This document shows, one piece after another, positions 14,993 through 16,102 of a DNA stretch of 16,102 bases (positions are counted from its first letter, which is position 1; every line of letters begins with the position of its first letter). Source of the stretch: Planctomycetaceae bacterium UBA6172 (GTDB lineage: Bacteria > Planctomycetota > Planctomycetia > Pirellulales > Pirellulaceae). The notes beneath the pieces were generated by a model. That model was not told the origin of the DNA, searched no databases, and worked only from the letters and a program-made list of their open reading frames with translations. The stretch spans positions 15,077 to 31,178 of the forward strand of contig DITY01000024.1 of NCBI GenBank assembly GCA_002422955.1. Reading direction: 5' to 3'. A program made the translations under genes and the position numbers.

Positions 14993-16102
14993 TTAACAGT
15001 ACTGCTTTGCCAAGCCGCGAAGTTCCTGGTCCCAGGCATCGAGCCGTCGGGTCAAGGTCGCCTTGGCGGCTTCCAGGTCGTTCGAATCGGTGGGGGCCAG
15101 CCGCGCGAACAGATAAATTTTGATCTTGGGCTCGGTGCCCGACGGCCGCGCGGCGACATAGTTGCCGTCTTGGGCCAAGTCCATGATCACCATATCGCCG
15201 ACCGGTCCGACGAGCGGCTGGGGCGCGGCATCGACGGACCCGCCCACGAGGCCAAAATTGAGGCGAATGCTATTCAGGTAGTCGCGGACGGACGCGACCG
15301 GCATCCCGCCCAGCTCGCGGATCGGCTCGGTCCGCAGCACCGTCATCAAGCGGTTCATCGCCGCCATCCCCTCGCTCCCTTCCATCACCAGGTTGATCAC
15401 CTTCTCTTGGTGGTAGCCGTGGCGATGGTACAGTTCCGCCAAGCGATCGTGCGGCGTCTGACCATGCGACTTGAGCTCGGCCGCCAACTCGCTCATCAAC
15501 ATGCAGGCTACCGGCCCATCTTTGTCGCGAACGTATTGGCCGATCAGATAGCCGTGCGATTCCTCGGTCCCGAACAGGAATCGGTCCGGGCCACAGCGAT
15601 CGATCGTGGCGGCGATGTTTTTGAACCCGACGAGCAGGTCCCCTTCGCAGCGGGCACCGTAACTCTCGGCGATCCGTCGCACCAACTCCGTGGTCACCAG
15701 CGTTTTGACGACGTAGTGATCGGCGGTCAGGGTCCCGGCCTGGGCCCGGTCGCCGAGTACGAAATCGGTCAACAGCGCGGCGATCTGGTTACCGGTGAAG
15801 GTCGCCCAGGGGCCGGCGGTATCGAGCGTCAGGGGAGCCGCACAGCCGAGGCGATCGGCGTCCGGATCGGTCGCTAGGATCAGCTCGCGGCCGGTTTGAC
15901 GCGCGTAGCGGATCGGCTCATCGAAGATCGCGGCGTTCTCGGGATTGGACACATGCCCCGGGACGTTCGGAAAATCGGGATTCGGCTCGGCGTGCGGCCC
16001 ATAGACCTCGACGTCGTCAAACCCGTCACCCCGGAGCACCGGCAGGGTCGCCAGCGCCCCGACCCCGTGCAGCGGCGTGAACAGAATTTTCAGGTCCCGC
16101 GG
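14993..16102 (-). CDS. Phosphoglucomutase/phosphomannomutase, C-terminal 369 aa (cut by right edge)
   Basis: This alpha-D-phosphohexomutase interconverts hexose 1- and 6-phosphates. The frame stays open to the window edge and already codes for family sequence there (K-I-L-F-T-P-L-H-G-V-G at visible residues 5-15), so the gene continues to the right. A GTG at 16039 is internal, not the start. Numbering from the first visible residue: the Mg-binding loop D-P-D-A-D-R at 79-84, the sugar-binding loop G-T-E-E-S-H-G at 178-184 followed by R-D-K-D-G, and the phosphate-binding R-P-S-G-T-E-P-K at 319-326 in domain 4. The G-T-E-E-S-x-G...R-D-K-D pattern fits the PgcA/PGM2-like branch (about 580-600 residues), so roughly 220 residues are missing, including the catalytic serine loop. 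Glucose versus mannose preference cannot be decided here. Confidence 0.95.
   Translation of the reverse strand, partial: PRDLKILFTPLHGVGALATLPVLRGDGFDDVEVYGPHAEPNPDFPNVPGHVSNPENAAIFDEPIRYARQTGRELILATDPDADRLGCAAPLTLDTAGPWATFTGNQIAALLTDFVLGDRAQAGTLTADHYVVKTLVTTELVRRIAESYGARCEGDLLVGFKNIAATIDRCGPDRFLFGTEESHGYLIGQYVRDKDGPVACMLMSELAAELKSHGQTPHDRLAELYHRHGYHQEKVINLVMEGSEGMAAMNRLMTVLRTEPIRELGGMPVASVRDYLNSIRLNFGLVGGSVDAAPQPLVGPVGDMVIMDLAQDGNYVAARPSGTEPKIKIYLFARLAPTDSNDLEAAKATLTRRLDAWDQELRGLAKQYC

Noticed and set aside
14941..15039. 33-codon N-terminal extension of the CbiX chelatase
   Set aside because: It would overlap the end of the mutase gene and is rich in R and C with no domain match. The ATG at 14940 has a good ribosome site.

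Overview
The window looks like chromosomal DNA of a high-GC planctomycete, most likely a Pirellulaceae (Rhodopirellula-like) organism. This is an inference from three things: adjacent dnaG and rpoD genes, a pyruvate-kinase-like protein with an extra N-terminal helical domain, and small secreted or hypothetical proteins of the kind common in that phylum. Nothing in the window fixes the genus. All eight genes I can support lie on the minus strand, so transcription runs from right to left. No tRNA, rRNA, CRISPR array, transposase or integrase was seen.

From right to left in transcription order: (i) the C-terminal 369 residues of an alpha-D-phosphohexomutase (phosphoglucomutase/phosphomannomutase) run in from the right edge. 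It is followed after 52 bases by a two-domain CbiX-type sirohydrochlorin chelatase, and after a further 117 bases by an unusual pyruvate-kinase-like protein. That protein has an N-terminal helical domain, an enlarged B domain, no C-terminal domain and a lysine signature of K+-independent enzymes. (ii) A stand-alone 1344-residue CheB-CheR-coiled coil-PAS-PAS-histidine kinase-receiver protein occupies 7894-11928. No other chemotaxis gene lies near it. (iii) A 599-base stretch without a convincing gene holds the best promoter-like sequence in the window (TTGACA, 17 bases, TACCCT). It points at an unrecognised 203-residue protein and would give that gene a structured leader of about 335 bases. (iv) Then come an ABC-2-type permease with a large non-membrane insert, DNA primase (dnaG), and the primary sigma factor (rpoD) with a textbook Shine-Dalgarno sequence and a strong hairpin terminator. 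Last is a small secreted protein of unknown function.

dnaG and rpoD form a reduced version of the bacterial macromolecular synthesis operon (rpsU-dnaG-rpoD); rpsU is absent and a permease gene stands in its place. The mutase and the pyruvate-kinase-like gene both belong to sugar and central carbon metabolism, though the chelatase between them belongs to the tetrapyrrole (siroheme/cobalamin) pathway, so I would not call this a single pathway operon. Most of the window is ordinary core-genome content. The items that merit a second look are the structured leader with the orphan protein at 6683-7664, the domain architecture of the pyruvate-kinase-like protein, and the orphan CheB-CheR hybrid kinase. 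I did not find a clearly new multi-gene system.
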